This document shows positions 33,975-42,189 of a DNA stretch of 64,000 nt, piece by piece. The stretch spans positions 113,861-177,860 of the forward strand of contig JAFQAZ010000001.1 of the NCBI GenBank assembly GCA_017416855.1. Direction: 5' to 3'. This DNA comes from Clostridia bacterium. Lineage in GTDB: Bacteria; Bacillota; Clostridia; UBA1381; UBA9506. The translations under genes and the position numbers were made by a program. The notes beneath the pieces were generated by a model. The model was not told the origin of the DNA and ran no database searches. It worked only from the letters and a program-made list of their open reading frames with translations. Within the stretch, counting starts at the first letter, position 1, and every line of letters begins with the position of its first letter.

Positions 33975-34710
33975 GTTTTTTCCTCCTGTTCGGTTCTTTG
34001 TTTAATATTTCCCAGTCGGGGAGACTGCTGCGCATAGCCGTAAACATTCTTTGCTTGGTGCCACGGTGCTCGTGTTCCAATTGTGATAAGAGTGTTTTGG
34101 CATATTCGCGCTTGGTGTTGCCGTCGGCCGGGCAGGTATTATGTACCACGGGTAATTGTTGGCGCTCGGCAAACTTTTTAATTTCTTTTTCTTCAATGTA
34201 AATGAAGGGACGAAGCAGCGTGATATCCATACGGTCTAAATATGTCATCGGTGAAAAACAACTGATTCTGCCTTCAAATAATAAACTGAGCATAAAAGTT
34301 TCAATCACATCGTCATAGTGATGCCCCAACATAATTTTATTCAGGCCCCGGCTTTTGGCGACGGTGTTTAAGGCACCGCGGCGCAGATTGGCACACAGGG
34401 CACAGGGGTTCTTTTCCTGACGGTAATCGAATACAATTTGTTTGATTTCGGTTTTTTCAATGGTGTAGGGAACATCAAGCTTTGCACAATATTCCTGCAA
34501 GGGTGAAAAATCCATACCGTCCATTCCCATATCCAGGGTGATGGCCTCTAAGTGAAAGGGAATGGGATAAAACCGCTGCAAAGCTTTGGCAGCGGCCAGA
34601 ACGGCTAAGGAATCCTTTCCGCCGGAAAGACCGACAGCAATCTGATCGCCCGGTGCAATCATATAATAATCATCTACGGCACGCCGCATATGACTCAGCA
34701 TTTGTTGCAT
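33964..34710 (-). CDS. ttcA: tRNA 2-thiocytidine biosynthesis protein (TtcA family)
   Basis: The 248-residue PP-loop ATPase inserts sulfur at C32 of tRNAs. Motifs: GLSGGKDSL (PP-loop, about 28-36), CALCANLRRG (CxxC, about 106-109), LGHHYDDVIETF and a further Cys in HNTCPAD (about 204), in line with an iron-sulfur enzyme. The ATG at 34710 has AAAGAGG upstream; earlier in-frame codons lack a site. It is the first gene of the ttcA-galU-NAGPA-DUF4432 group and is transcribed through the hairpin array at 34789-34924. Confidence 0.9.
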   Translation of the reverse strand: MQQMLSHMRRAVDDYYMIAPGDQIAVGLSGGKDSLAVLAAAKALQRFYPIPFHLEAITLDMGMDGMDFSPLQEYCAKLDVPYTIEKTEIKQIVFDYRQEKNPCALCANLRRGALNTVAKSRGLNKIMLGHHYDDVIETFMLSLLFEGRISCFSPMTYLDRMDITLLRPFIYIEEKEIKKFAERQQLPVVHNTCPADGNTKREYAKTLLSQLEHEHRGTKQRMFTAMRSSLPDWEILNKEPNRRKKHEN

Positions 34711-34788
34711 AGAAAACCTCTTTCTGACTGTTGATGTGTTTATTGTAGAATCAGTGAACGATTTGGATGCCAATCAATTTTAATGAAT

Positions 34789-34924
34789 TGACAACTCCGT
34801 TGTCATGAATTGAATTGCCTTTTAATGCACGAAGTGCAATTCATGAGCCGTCAGGCTCAATTCATGAAATCTTTGATTTCAATTCGTGCCGCAGGCAATT
34901 CATTGAGTTTGCTTTGCAAACTCA
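34789..34924. repeat. Array of six short hairpins joined by AATTCAT-type linkers
   Basis: Six different perfect inverted repeats follow each other: TGACAAC/GTTGTCA (34789-34805), TGCAC/GTGCA (34826-34838), TGAGCC/GGCTCA (34844-34859), TGAAATC/GATTTCA (34865-34881), TGCC/GGCA (34887-34897) and TGAGTTTGC/GCAAACTCA (34904-34924). Each loop is three or four bases. Four of the five gaps hold AATTCAT, AATTCGT or, near the first hairpin, ATGAATT in the opposite sense. Stem sequences differ while linkers repeat. The array lies in the 5' leader of the ttcA transcript. Confidence 0.75.
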
Positions 34925-34952
34925 TTATACCATATTCTATAATGTTTTTCAA
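34924..34952 (-). promoter_or_regulatory. Promoter reading into the hairpin array and ttcA
   Basis: On the minus strand, TTGAAA (34952-34947), a 17-base spacer and TATAAT (34929-34924) preceded by TGG (extended -10). The transcript would start at the edge of the outermost hairpin and carry the whole array as a leader of about 200 nt before ttcA. Confidence 0.82.
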
Positions 34953-34982
34953 CTGAAAAACTTGTGGAAGATGCTGTCAGCT

Positions 34983-36194
34983 TCAGTCTTGATTGACCGT
35001 TTCTGCCTTACATTGTGCAGTACCGTCAGCCAGGCGCAACTGAAAACGGTTACCTTCTGCAAGCTGTTCGACAGAACGCAGAGCTGTGCCATCCGGCAGG
35101 CTGGCATATGCATACCCGCGACTTAACGCAGCTAAAGGACTTAATGCATTTAATTTGCCGGCGCAGACAGAAAGGGCGTGCCGATGCTTTTCAAGATAGC
35201 GGGTCAGGGCGTTCTGGCCATCTTTCATCAGTTGATCTGTCAGAATTCGTTTCTCTGCAATTCGACCAGAAAAGCCTGTCATGGCCGGATGCTTTGACAG
35301 ATTATCTAATGACTTTTGTGCTAACAGCAGGGCATGGCGCATTTCGGTAAACAGCGCAGACTTAGCGCCGGCTATTCTTTGGGCCAGTTCTGCCATATCC
35401 GGAACAGCCAGTTCGGCGGCGGCTGAAGGGGTAGGCGCCCGCAGATCAGCCACAAAGTCTGCAATGGTAAAGTCGGTTTCGTGTCCTACAGCAGAAATAA
35501 TGGGGATTTTTGAAGCAAAAATTGCTCTTGCCACAATTTCTTCGTTAAAGGACCACAAATCCTCTATAGAACCGCCACCACGACCTACAATAATAACATC
35601 GCCGAGTTCCTTTTCATTCAGGAGACGAATGGCTTCAGCAATTTGCTGGGCAGAGCCTTCGCCCTGCACCATAACGGGAAACAATTTCACATCAGCAATG
35701 GGATAGCGCCGTTTTAAAATGTTTAAAATATCCCGTACAGCGGCGCCGGAAGAAGCGGTGACCACGCTGACGGTTTTAGGATAGGCCGGTAACGGCTTTT
35801 TAAAGGCAGGGTCGAACAGGCCTTCGGCCTCTAACCCCTTTTTCAGTTTTTCGTAAGCCAGATAGAGAGCGCCTTCGCCATCCGGATCCATACGTTCAAT
35901 ATAGAGTTGATAGGTACCGCCGGCTTCATAAACAGAAATACGGCCCCGGGCAATAACCCTCATACCATCCTCAGGCTGAAAGCGCAGGGATGATGCGGCG
36001 GAACGGAACATAACCGTGCGGAGGGTGGAGGCTTCATCCTTTAAGGTCAGATAAATATGCCCAGAGGGATGACGCTTAAAATTGGAAATTTCACCCTTGA
36101 TGCAAATATCCTTTAAATAGCTGTTGTGCTCAATCACACGGTAGATATAATGATTCAGTTGTGAAACACTAACGGTCATAACTTCTCTTTCCAT
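34983..36194 (-). CDS. xseA: Exodeoxyribonuclease VII large subunit
   Basis: The 403-residue subunit has an N-terminal OB fold (about 5-105, SQLNHYIYRVIEHNSYLKDICIKGEISNFKRHPSGHIYLTLKD) and the catalytic domain with VVTASSGAAVRDILNILKRRYP (about 135-156), IIVGRGGGSIEDLWSFNEE (about 200-218) and AVGHETDFTIADFVADLRAPTPSAAAE (about 238-264). A coiled-coil C-terminus follows. It degrades single-stranded DNA with XseB; no xseB is adjacent here. AAGGAG precedes the ATG by six bases. Confidence 0.95.
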   Translation of the reverse strand: MEREVMTVSVSQLNHYIYRVIEHNSYLKDICIKGEISNFKRHPSGHIYLTLKDEASTLRTVMFRSAASSLRFQPEDGMRVIARGRISVYEAGGTYQLYIERMDPDGEGALYLAYEKLKKGLEAEGLFDPAFKKPLPAYPKTVSVVTASSGAAVRDILNILKRRYPIADVKLFPVMVQGEGSAQQIAEAIRLLNEKELGDVIIVGRGGGSIEDLWSFNEEIVARAIFASKIPIISAVGHETDFTIADFVADLRAPTPSAAAELAVPDMAELAQRIAGAKSALFTEMRHALLLAQKSLDNLSKHPAMTGFSGRIAEKRILTDQLMKDGQNALTRYLEKHRHALSVCAGKLNALSPLAALSRGYAYASLPDGTALRSVEQLAEGNRFQLRLADGTAQCKAETVNQD

Positions 36195-36217
36195 TGTTTT
36201 CTCCTTGCGTATAAGAA

Positions 36218-36246
36218 AGGCGCGTTAACCATAACGCGCCTGTTTT
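36218..36246. terminator. Perfect hairpin between nusB and xseA
   Basis: AGGCGCGTTA (36218-36227) and TAACGCGCCT (36232-36241) form a 10-bp stem with a 4-base loop. A T run follows only on the plus strand; on the coding (minus) strand the tail is TTCTTAT, so it may attenuate rather than stop transcription into xseA. Confidence 0.7.
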
Positions 36247-36247
36247 T

Positions 36248-36655
36248 TCAGTTAGCAGTTTTATGTTTGAAAATAGTTGAAAGAATGCCGTTTACAAAAG
36301 CGGAGGCTTTTTGCGTTTCATACTCCTTGGCAAGCTGAACGGCTTCGTTGATGGCGATGCTATCCGCAATGGAGTCATCATACAAAAGCTCGCAAATGCC
36401 TATGCGCAGAGCAGCAAGACTCACTTTGGAAATGCGGCTTAAGGTCCATCCCTGAGCATTTTCTTCTATCAGTTTGTCAATGTCCGGCAAGTTGGCCAAG
36501 GTGGTCTTTACCAAGTTTTCCAGATATTCCTGCTGGCCTTCCACCTCGCTGCGATAGGTGTAATACAGTTCTAAAAGCTGGTCAGCATCCAGTTTTTGAA
36601 ATTCGTGTTCAAAGATGATAATAAATCCGGCTTCACGGGCTTCTTTTCTAGTCAT
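36248..36655 (-). CDS. nusB: Transcription antitermination factor NusB
   Basis: The 135-residue all-helical RNA-binding protein joins NusE at boxA of rRNA transcripts. Family features: RKEAREAGFIIIFEHEF at the start, ENAQGWTLSRISKVSLAALRIGICELLYDD (about 66-95) and INEAVQLAKEYETQKASAFVNGIL near the end. AGGAG precedes the ATG. It lies between radA and xseA; the nusB-xseA order is common in Bacillota. Confidence 0.95.
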   Translation of the reverse strand: MTRKEAREAGFIIIFEHEFQKLDADQLLELYYTYRSEVEGQQEYLENLVKTTLANLPDIDKLIEENAQGWTLSRISKVSLAALRIGICELLYDDSIADSIAINEAVQLAKEYETQKASAFVNGILSTIFKHKTAN

Positions 36656-36688
36656 AATAACGCTCCTGTCGGTTAATTTTCGTTTGTT

Positions 36689-38038
36689 TTACAGTATAAA
36701 TCCCAACGCTTCGGTCAGGTTTCTTGCAGGAAGGATTTTTAATCCGTCCGGTACATGGAGATTTTTTGTGTTTGCCATAGGAATTACACAGGCTTTAAAT
36801 CCTAATTTTAAAACCTCGGCTAATCGACGCTCCATCTGACTGACAGCGCGGAGCTCACCGGTGAGGCCAACCTCACCAATGGCAGCAATGCCGGTATCAA
36901 AGGGGCGGTTACGAAAGGCAGAGGCGATAGCCAGTGCCAGTGCCAGATCAACGGCCGGTTCATCTAAACGGATTCCGCCTACTATATTAACATAAGCGTC
37001 CTGATTTTGCAAGTTTAATCCAACTCGTTTTTCCAAAACAGCAATCATCAGGTTCACCCGGTTATAATCAATGCCGGTTGCCATCCGACGAGGCACACCG
37101 AAGGAGGAAGGGCAAACCAATGCCTGAATTTCTGTCAGCATAGGACGCGTGCCTTCCATTGTGCAGACAACGGAAGAGCCGGAAGCATCTTCCGGTCGGC
37201 CTTCTAAAAGCATCAGAGAAGGGTTTTCCACTTCGCAAAGACCGGAATCGGTCATTTCAAACACGCCGATTTCATTGGTAGAACCAAAACGGTTTTTCAC
37301 AGCACGAAGGACCCTGTAGCTGTGATTCCGTTCACCTTCAAAATACAGCACACAATCTACCATATGCTCTAAAACCTTAGGGCCGGCAATGGCACCATCT
37401 TTTGTGACGTGTCCAACCAAAAATACAGCAGTACCGGTTTCTTTGGCATACCGCATAAAGGTCAGGGTGGCCTCCCGGACCTGACTGATGCTGCCCGGTG
37501 CCGAGGAAATATCCGGATGATACATGGTTTGAACGGAGTCAATAATCAACACATCCGGGCGGACATTTTCCAAGGTAGCCCGAATGACGGTGATATCAGT
37601 TTCTGTTAGCACCAAAAAAGAGGGAGAGTCTTTTTGTAAACGGTCGGAACGCATTTTCAGCTGCTTTTCGGATTCCTCGCCGGAAACATAAAACAGGGTG
37701 GCCTCTTTGTCCAGATGGCCGGCCAGTTGCAGGAGCAACGTGGACTTACCAATGCCCGGATCGCCACCGACTAAAATCAAGGAGCCGCGAACAACACCGC
37801 CGCCCAGCACCCTGTCCAGTTCACGGATGCCGCAGGGAAAGCGGTGGTAATCAGCAACATCCACTTCATTTAAAGGGGTAGGCTTTGCAGAGGGGGAAAA
37901 GGAACGGGATGCCGTTTTTTCGTTGCGGACCAGTTCTTCTTCCAACGTATTCCAACCATCACAGCCGGGGCATTTGCCCATCCATTTGGCAGATTCATAG
38001 CCACAGGCTGTACATACATACTTTGTTTTAATTTTCAC
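36689..38038 (-). CDS. radA: DNA repair protein RadA
   Basis: The 449-residue protein has an N-terminal zinc finger (CTACGYESAKWMGKCPGC, about 9-26), a RecA-like ATPase with GGDPGIGKSTLL (about 90-101), the RadA motif KNRFGSTNEIGVF (about 249-261) and a Lon-like C-terminal domain (about 330-449). It drives branch migration in recombination. The start is GTG with GAGGAT upstream. Length is typical. Confidence 0.96.
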   Translation of the reverse strand: MKIKTKYVCTACGYESAKWMGKCPGCDGWNTLEEELVRNEKTASRSFSPSAKPTPLNEVDVADYHRFPCGIRELDRVLGGGVVRGSLILVGGDPGIGKSTLLLQLAGHLDKEATLFYVSGEESEKQLKMRSDRLQKDSPSFLVLTETDITVIRATLENVRPDVLIIDSVQTMYHPDISSAPGSISQVREATLTFMRYAKETGTAVFLVGHVTKDGAIAGPKVLEHMVDCVLYFEGERNHSYRVLRAVKNRFGSTNEIGVFEMTDSGLCEVENPSLMLLEGRPEDASGSSVVCTMEGTRPMLTEIQALVCPSSFGVPRRMATGIDYNRVNLMIAVLEKRVGLNLQNQDAYVNIVGGIRLDEPAVDLALALAIASAFRNRPFDTGIAAIGEVGLTGELRAVSQMERRLAEVLKLGFKACVIPMANTKNLHVPDGLKILPARNLTEALGFIL

Positions 38039-38062
38039 AGTTTTATCCTCACAGTGCTTATT

Positions 38063-39844
38063 TTATGCTGCAGGGTTTGTCATCATTGATGTTAAGGGGC
38101 TTTCGGAGGGAGCCGGAGTGGCAACAGATTCCGGTGCAGACGTTGCCATCGGTTCTTCTGTTTCAGGGAGAGCAGGATTTTCGGAAGCAGGAGGAATCAC
38201 GCCTTCTTCTCCTGTAACTGGGGCTTCTCCTTCTTCCAAGGGTGGCACATCACCATTCACAGCTTCAGTTTCTTCTACCGGACCGGTTCCGATGATTTCA
38301 ATCCGTTCACCGGGAACATAGGTGCTCTTTGTTAAAAATTCTGTTTTAACAACCTTGCCGTTTTCAGAAATAATTTTGTAGGTGTTATATGTACTGCCGC
38401 TGGAACCGGCCTGTTCAACCTTTATAGTTCCTTCCGGCAGGTTGGGGTCTTCTTTCTGTGTCAGATAAGGTGGACGGGTGCCAATACATTCAGTTGAAAT
38501 GGAAATGGTTCTACCGGGATTTTCTTTTACACCGTATATAGAAACCAGATTCGTACCGCCGGTGGCGTAGGATACAACTTTTATCGGGTGATTTGTGCTG
38601 TTGGCGAATTTAAAGTCAATGCTGCCGTAAGAAACTGTAGCATCCCGACCCAAGGGGACATAGGAAACCGGCAGAGAATGGTTGGTTCTGTAAACAATTT
38701 TCAGATCAGCAAGCACAACTGCGTTAAACAGGGTGGAGGAAACCTGACAGATACCACCGCCTACACCGGGCTCAATACGGTTGCCTACATACACATTGGC
38801 AACACGGAATCCGTGAGCTGTGGTACGCGGACCTACAATGTCGTTATAAGAAAAAACATCACCGGGTGCCAGAACAATTTCGTTGATTTTCTGTGCTGCC
38901 AGGCTGACATTGTAAGAGCGTGCAGTATCCTTGGCATTGTATCGGGAGCTGTACGACCCCAAAAGATCGGGGAACAGGCCGGCTTGCAGTTTTTCTGTTG
39001 TCATTTCCGGAGGGGTTACGGTAACCGGAATGACAATTGTGTCGCCGGTGGACTGGTCGATGATTTTTTGTGCAGCATCAATATCAAAGCTGATACCATC
39101 TTTGTGTTCGGTTACAATCATTTTTCGGTTTTCGATGGTGTAGCTGGCATCAACCGGCTCAGAAGCAATCTGCTCAAAGATTTCAGAAGCAACCGGTTCT
39201 TTGGGGGTGATGTGTTCTGCTTCTGCAACGAACACCCCATCTGACAAAGTGAGCGCGGTATTTTTGAAATTTTCCAAGGCCTTCACAATGTTGATACCGT
39301 TACCGGGCACACCTTTCGTAATGGTCAACTCGGCACCGGAGATGGTGAGTTCCATTTCTTTACCGGGCTGATCGACAGAGGCAGAAAATGTATTCAGAAC
39401 GTCCTTGACCGCATCCTCATTATATGTGATGGTGGGAGGATAGACGACAGGGTTTCCTTTTAAGTTGTAAACTGCCGCCAGACGATGAAAGAAATTCCCG
39501 TCGCGGCAAGTGTTATAGGCATTGTCAATAATGGTTTGTGTATCCAGTGCGGCTTCTAAATCCAACAAGTTAAGAACCTGCTGCTGTTCGCCGCAACGCA
39601 GGGTGATATCAGCATCCAAAGCAGTTGCATAACGGTCAGCAATGGCCTGAGCTGCACTTTCTTTGGTCATACCACCAACGGAAACATCGCCAATATAAAT
39701 ACCATCGTAAAAGTTCTGCGTATTTACAAAGGAATTTGCCACAATAAAAAAGACCAGGGCAACAACAGCAATAGCGGCAATGATTGAGCAAATGACGATT
39801 GCTGCCTTGCTTGGTTTTTTTAATGTTTTATGTAAAAATTGCAT
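38063..39844 (-). CDS. VanW-family cell-wall protein with PG-binding and G5 domains
   Basis: The 593-residue protein has one N-terminal membrane anchor (about 15-40). It carries PG_binding_4-type repeats (about 50-290, with IYIGDVSVGGMTKESAAQAI), then the VanW domain (about 300-450; APGDVFSYNDIVGPRT, GVGGGICQVSSTLFNA, HSLPVSYVPLGRDATVSYG), and a G5-type domain (about 455-520, TIKVEQAGSSGSTYNTYK). The C-terminal 75 residues are Pro/Glu/Ala-rich. It faces outside and probably binds peptidoglycan; the exact role of VanW domains is unknown. It is unrelated to vancomycin genes here. It has its own promoter. Confidence 0.87.
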   Translation of the reverse strand: MQFLHKTLKKPSKAAIVICSIIAAIAVVALVFFIVANSFVNTQNFYDGIYIGDVSVGGMTKESAAQAIADRYATALDADITLRCGEQQQVLNLLDLEAALDTQTIIDNAYNTCRDGNFFHRLAAVYNLKGNPVVYPPTITYNEDAVKDVLNTFSASVDQPGKEMELTISGAELTITKGVPGNGINIVKALENFKNTALTLSDGVFVAEAEHITPKEPVASEIFEQIASEPVDASYTIENRKMIVTEHKDGISFDIDAAQKIIDQSTGDTIVIPVTVTPPEMTTEKLQAGLFPDLLGSYSSRYNAKDTARSYNVSLAAQKINEIVLAPGDVFSYNDIVGPRTTAHGFRVANVYVGNRIEPGVGGGICQVSSTLFNAVVLADLKIVYRTNHSLPVSYVPLGRDATVSYGSIDFKFANSTNHPIKVVSYATGGTNLVSIYGVKENPGRTISISTECIGTRPPYLTQKEDPNLPEGTIKVEQAGSSGSTYNTYKIISENGKVVKTEFLTKSTYVPGERIEIIGTGPVEETEAVNGDVPPLEEGEAPVTGEEGVIPPASENPALPETEEPMATSAPESVATPAPSESPLTSMMTNPAA

Positions 39845-39864
39845 ATAATCACTCTCCAGTTTCT

Positions 39865-39893
39865 ATTATAAAGGCAAAAAATAAATTTGTAAA
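39865..39893 (-). promoter_or_regulatory. Promoter of vanW-radA-nusB
   Basis: On the minus strand, TTTACA (39893-39888), a 17-base spacer and TATAAT (39870-39865), ending about 20 bases before the vanW start. Confidence 0.82.
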
Positions 39894-39953
39894 CAATTTT
39901 ATCGAATTTTCGTACTTTTTTTCTGTTTTAACATCGAAAGATAAATTTTCAGA

Positions 39954-39994
39954 AAAAGGCTGCAGCAAAGGTGATTGATTTGCTGCAGCCTTTT
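39954..39994 (-). terminator. Terminator after tspO
   Basis: A perfect 16-bp stem (39954-39969 with 39979-39994) has a 9-base loop and, on the minus strand, ends in a T run. It separates tspO from vanW. Confidence 0.88.
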
Positions 39995-39999
39995 GTAAA

Positions 40000-40497
40000 T
40001 TAACGATTTAAAAGCCAGGTGGCAAGGTTTAAATAACCGGCGAAGGTAATCCATAGCCAGTATGGGAGGAATAAGAGACCTGCTACATGACTGATACGAT
40101 AAAACTTTGCGTTGGTAATGCCGGTAATCAGCCAGAGAAGTAACAGCACCAAAAAAGCGCCGAACAAAGCCTCAAAGCGGAAAAAGACTAAGGGCCAGAC
40201 AAAGCTTAAAAATAAAGAGGCGGCATAGCCATACAATGCTTCCCGGTCAATATCACGCCCGCTGCTTTTTTTGTACACCAAATATGATGCAATGCCGATT
40301 AAAATATATAAAACCGTCCAGATGATGGGGAAAACAAACCCCGGAGGAGCCAAAGGCGGTTTTTGTAATGTGGCATAAAACATACGGCTGTTTTGTGTTA
40401 AAAATCCGGCGAGGCCACCCACTAAAAGCGGGATGGCAACGGCGATTACAAACTGTATAATCTGTTTAATGTGAATCACTTTGAAATGATTACCCAC
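40000..40497 (-). CDS. tspO: TspO/MBR family membrane protein
   Basis: The 165-residue protein has five membrane helices and TspO signatures such as WYxxLxKP-like FYATLQKPPLAPPGFVFPIIWTVLYILIGIASYLVYKK (about 40-77) and the WL-rich C-terminal helix (FLPYWLWITFAGYLNLATWLLNR). The family binds porphyrins and sterols and affects stress responses. The start is GTG with AAGGGGTG about eight bases upstream. It follows the SOS-controlled LysM gene with 78 bases between, so readthrough is possible. Confidence 0.93.
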   Translation of the reverse strand: MGNHFKVIHIKQIIQFVIAVAIPLLVGGLAGFLTQNSRMFYATLQKPPLAPPGFVFPIIWTVLYILIGIASYLVYKKSSGRDIDREALYGYAASLFLSFVWPLVFFRFEALFGAFLVLLLLWLITGITNAKFYRISHVAGLLFLPYWLWITFAGYLNLATWLLNR

Positions 40498-40575
40498 AAT
40501 AGGACACCCCTTCTGCCCGCAGGCAAATTGATTTTGCTTTGTATTTACTATATGTGGGTAATTTGCTGTTTATGC

Positions 40576-40881
40576 TTAGTCTAAAGGAAGAATAATTTCC
40601 TGACCAATGGAAAGGGAAGAGTTATCCAACTGATTCAGGTACATAACCTTGTCAATATACAAACGCAAATCCATATCCGCCGGCTTATATTCCTGGCAGA
40701 TTGACCATAAGGTATCTCCTGTGTCTGCAATAACAGTAATGCGGGAAGAGCCGTCATCAGCCAGAGTGCCGATAGAGCAGGCAAACAGCAGGAAAACAAC
40801 GATTAACAATGTATATAATCTTGTTCTTTGTAATTTTGCTTTTTTTGCATATGAAATTCTTCTTGTTTTTCTGATCATCAT
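40576..40881 (-). CDS. LysM-domain protein, probable SOS cell-division inhibitor (YneA-like)
   Basis: The 101-residue protein has a basic N-terminus, one membrane helix (about 22-40, YTLLIVVFLLFACSIG) and a C-terminal LysM domain (about 48-101, VIADTGDTLWSICQEYKPADMDLRLYIDKVMYLNQLDNSSLSIGQEIILP). This is the architecture of YneA, which halts septation after DNA damage. Two LexA-type boxes cover its promoter, supporting that role. I start at the ATG at 40881, with AGGAG nine bases upstream; the TTG at 40890 abuts that site. No lexA gene is adjacent, unlike in Bacillus. Confidence 0.82.
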   Translation of the reverse strand: MMIRKTRRISYAKKAKLQRTRLYTLLIVVFLLFACSIGTLADDGSSRITVIADTGDTLWSICQEYKPADMDLRLYIDKVMYLNQLDNSSLSIGQEIILPLD

Positions 40882-40900
40882 AATGTTCAACTCCTAAAAC

Positions 40901-40914
40901 AGAACTTTTGTTCG
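40901..40914 (-). promoter_or_regulatory. LexA (SOS) box 1
   Basis: On the minus strand this reads CGAACAAAAGTTCT, one mismatch from the Gram-positive CGAAC-N4-GTTCG consensus. It lies just downstream of the -10 of the LysM gene promoter, where repressor would block initiation. Confidence 0.82.
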
Positions 40915-40921
40915 TATTTTT

Positions 40922-40950
40922 ATTTTAACAGAACAAATGTACGATGTCAA
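40922..40950 (-). promoter_or_regulatory. Promoter of the LysM gene with LexA box 2 in its spacer
   Basis: On the minus strand, TTGACA (40950-40945), a 17-base spacer and TAAAAT (40927-40922). A second LexA-like box, CGTACATTTGTTCT (40943-40930), fills the spacer with two mismatches from consensus. Two operators on one promoter suggest tight SOS repression. Confidence 0.8.
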
Positions 40951-41027
40951 TACCTTTTTTAAAAAATTTTTTAAGAACAAGCGAACAGATGTATTTTATT
41001 ATGAGAGCAAAAAAATATATTTTTTAT

Positions 41028-41056
41028 TTGCTCATTTCTGATTGATATGATATAAT
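41028..41056 (+). promoter_or_regulatory. Promoter of ispG-polC
   Basis: TTGCTC (41028-41033), a 17-base spacer and TATAAT (41051-41056) lie 50 bases before ispG, in the divergent region shared with the LysM gene. Confidence 0.72.
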
Positions 41057-41106
41057 TATTTTGTATGATTTTTTTTGATTTTTTATAATAAAAGCAGGTG
41101 CTGACT

Positions 41107-42168
41107 ATGAAACGAAAAATGACAAGAGAAATTATGGCAGGAAATGTAGGGATTGGTGGAAATCATCCAATTTCTGTGCAGTCTATGCTGTGTTCACCAA
41201 ACGGTGATTTTGAAGCAGCAAAGAAGCAATGTGAGGCTCTTTGTGCTGCCGGTTGTGATTTAATTCGTTTGGCAGTGATGGATGAAGCCAGCCTTTCGGT
41301 TGTGAAACAATTAAAGCAGGTGATTCCGGCCCCCCTTGTGGCGGACATTCAGTTTGACTATCGGCTGGCCTTGGGTGCCATAGAGGCCGGCATTGATAAA
41401 ATACGTTTAAATCCGGGCAACATTGGCAGCGAAGAACGGGTGAAAATGGTGGTGGAAAAAGCCGGAGAGAAAGGTATTCCCATTCGCGTGGGCGTGAATG
41501 CCGGCTCTGTTTCTCAAAGGATTCTGCAAAAATACGGTTCGGCCTGTCCGGAGGCCTTGGTGGAAGAAGCCATGGGGCAGATTGCTATTTTAGAATCCTG
41601 CGGGTTTTATGATATTGCAGTTTCTTTGAAGGCGTCTTCTGTACCGATGATGCTGGAAAGCTATCGCTTAATGTCCCAAAAGGTGGATTATCCCTTGCAT
41701 CTGGGTGTGACAGAGGCAGGAACAGCATACAGCGGTACTGTTAAATCGGCCGTAGGCATTGGGGCGCTGCTTTCAGAGGGCATTGGCGATACCATTCGGG
41801 TGTCTTTAACAGCTGACCCTGTGGAAGAAATCCGTGCGGCAAAAGAAATTCTGGCGGCGCTGGAGTTGGATAAAAGCCGGGCCAAGTTAGTGTCTTGCCC
41901 CACCTGTGCACGCTGCAGCGTGGATTTAATCAGCATTGCCAATCAGGTATCGGAACGGCTTTCGGAAGTGAAAAAACCCATTAAAATTGCGGTGATGGGT
42001 TGTGTGGTGAACGGCCCCGGTGAGGCGAGAGATGCTGACATCGGTATTACCGGTGCCAAAGGAGAGGGGCTGATTTTCAAAAACGGTGACATAATCCGCC
42101 GAGTGAAAGAGCAGGAGATTGTATCAGCTCTGTTTGAAGAACTGAAGAAAATGGATGCGTTAGCATAA
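41107..42168 (+). CDS. ispG: 4-hydroxy-3-methylbut-2-enyl diphosphate synthase
   Basis: The 353-residue 4Fe-4S enzyme performs the penultimate step of the MEP isoprenoid pathway. Features: GGNHPISVQSM (about 20-30), a TIM barrel with KIRLNPGNIG (about 97-106), and the cluster domain with SCPTCARCSVDL (about 263-274) and MGCVVNGPGEARDADIGI (about 299-316). The ATG at 41107 follows AGCAGGTG; a GTG nine bases earlier overlaps that site. It is 21 bases upstream of polC, and ispG-polC adjacency is common in Clostridia. Confidence 0.96.
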   Translation: MKRKMTREIMAGNVGIGGNHPISVQSMLCSPNGDFEAAKKQCEALCAAGCDLIRLAVMDEASLSVVKQLKQVIPAPLVADIQFDYRLALGAIEAGIDKIRLNPGNIGSEERVKMVVEKAGEKGIPIRVGVNAGSVSQRILQKYGSACPEALVEEAMGQIAILESCGFYDIAVSLKASSVPMMLESYRLMSQKVDYPLHLGVTEAGTAYSGTVKSAVGIGALLSEGIGDTIRVSLTADPVEEIRAAKEILAALELDKSRAKLVSCPTCARCSVDLISIANQVSERLSEVKKPIKIAVMGCVVNGPGEARDADIGITGAKGEGLIFKNGDIIRRVKEQEIVSALFEELKKMDALA

Positions 42169-42189
42169 TTTGTTGTCAGGAAGGTTTTT

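Noticed and set aside
34783..34930. Hairpin array considered as a CRISPR array
   Set aside because: Linkers are only about 7 bases, the 'spacers' are palindromes, and no cas gene is nearby.
34815..35126. A 103-codon plus-strand frame across the hairpin array and the end of xseA
   Set aside because: It lies antisense to xseA and within repeat structure, with no ribosome site or recognisable protein pattern.
38588..39244. A 218-codon antisense frame within vanW
   Set aside because: It is covered by the strongly supported VanW-family gene on the other strand and has no coding signals of its own.
38063..39844. VanW protein read as a vancomycin-resistance determinant
   Set aside because: VanW domains are common in Clostridia without resistance genes; no vanHAX-like or two-component genes are nearby.
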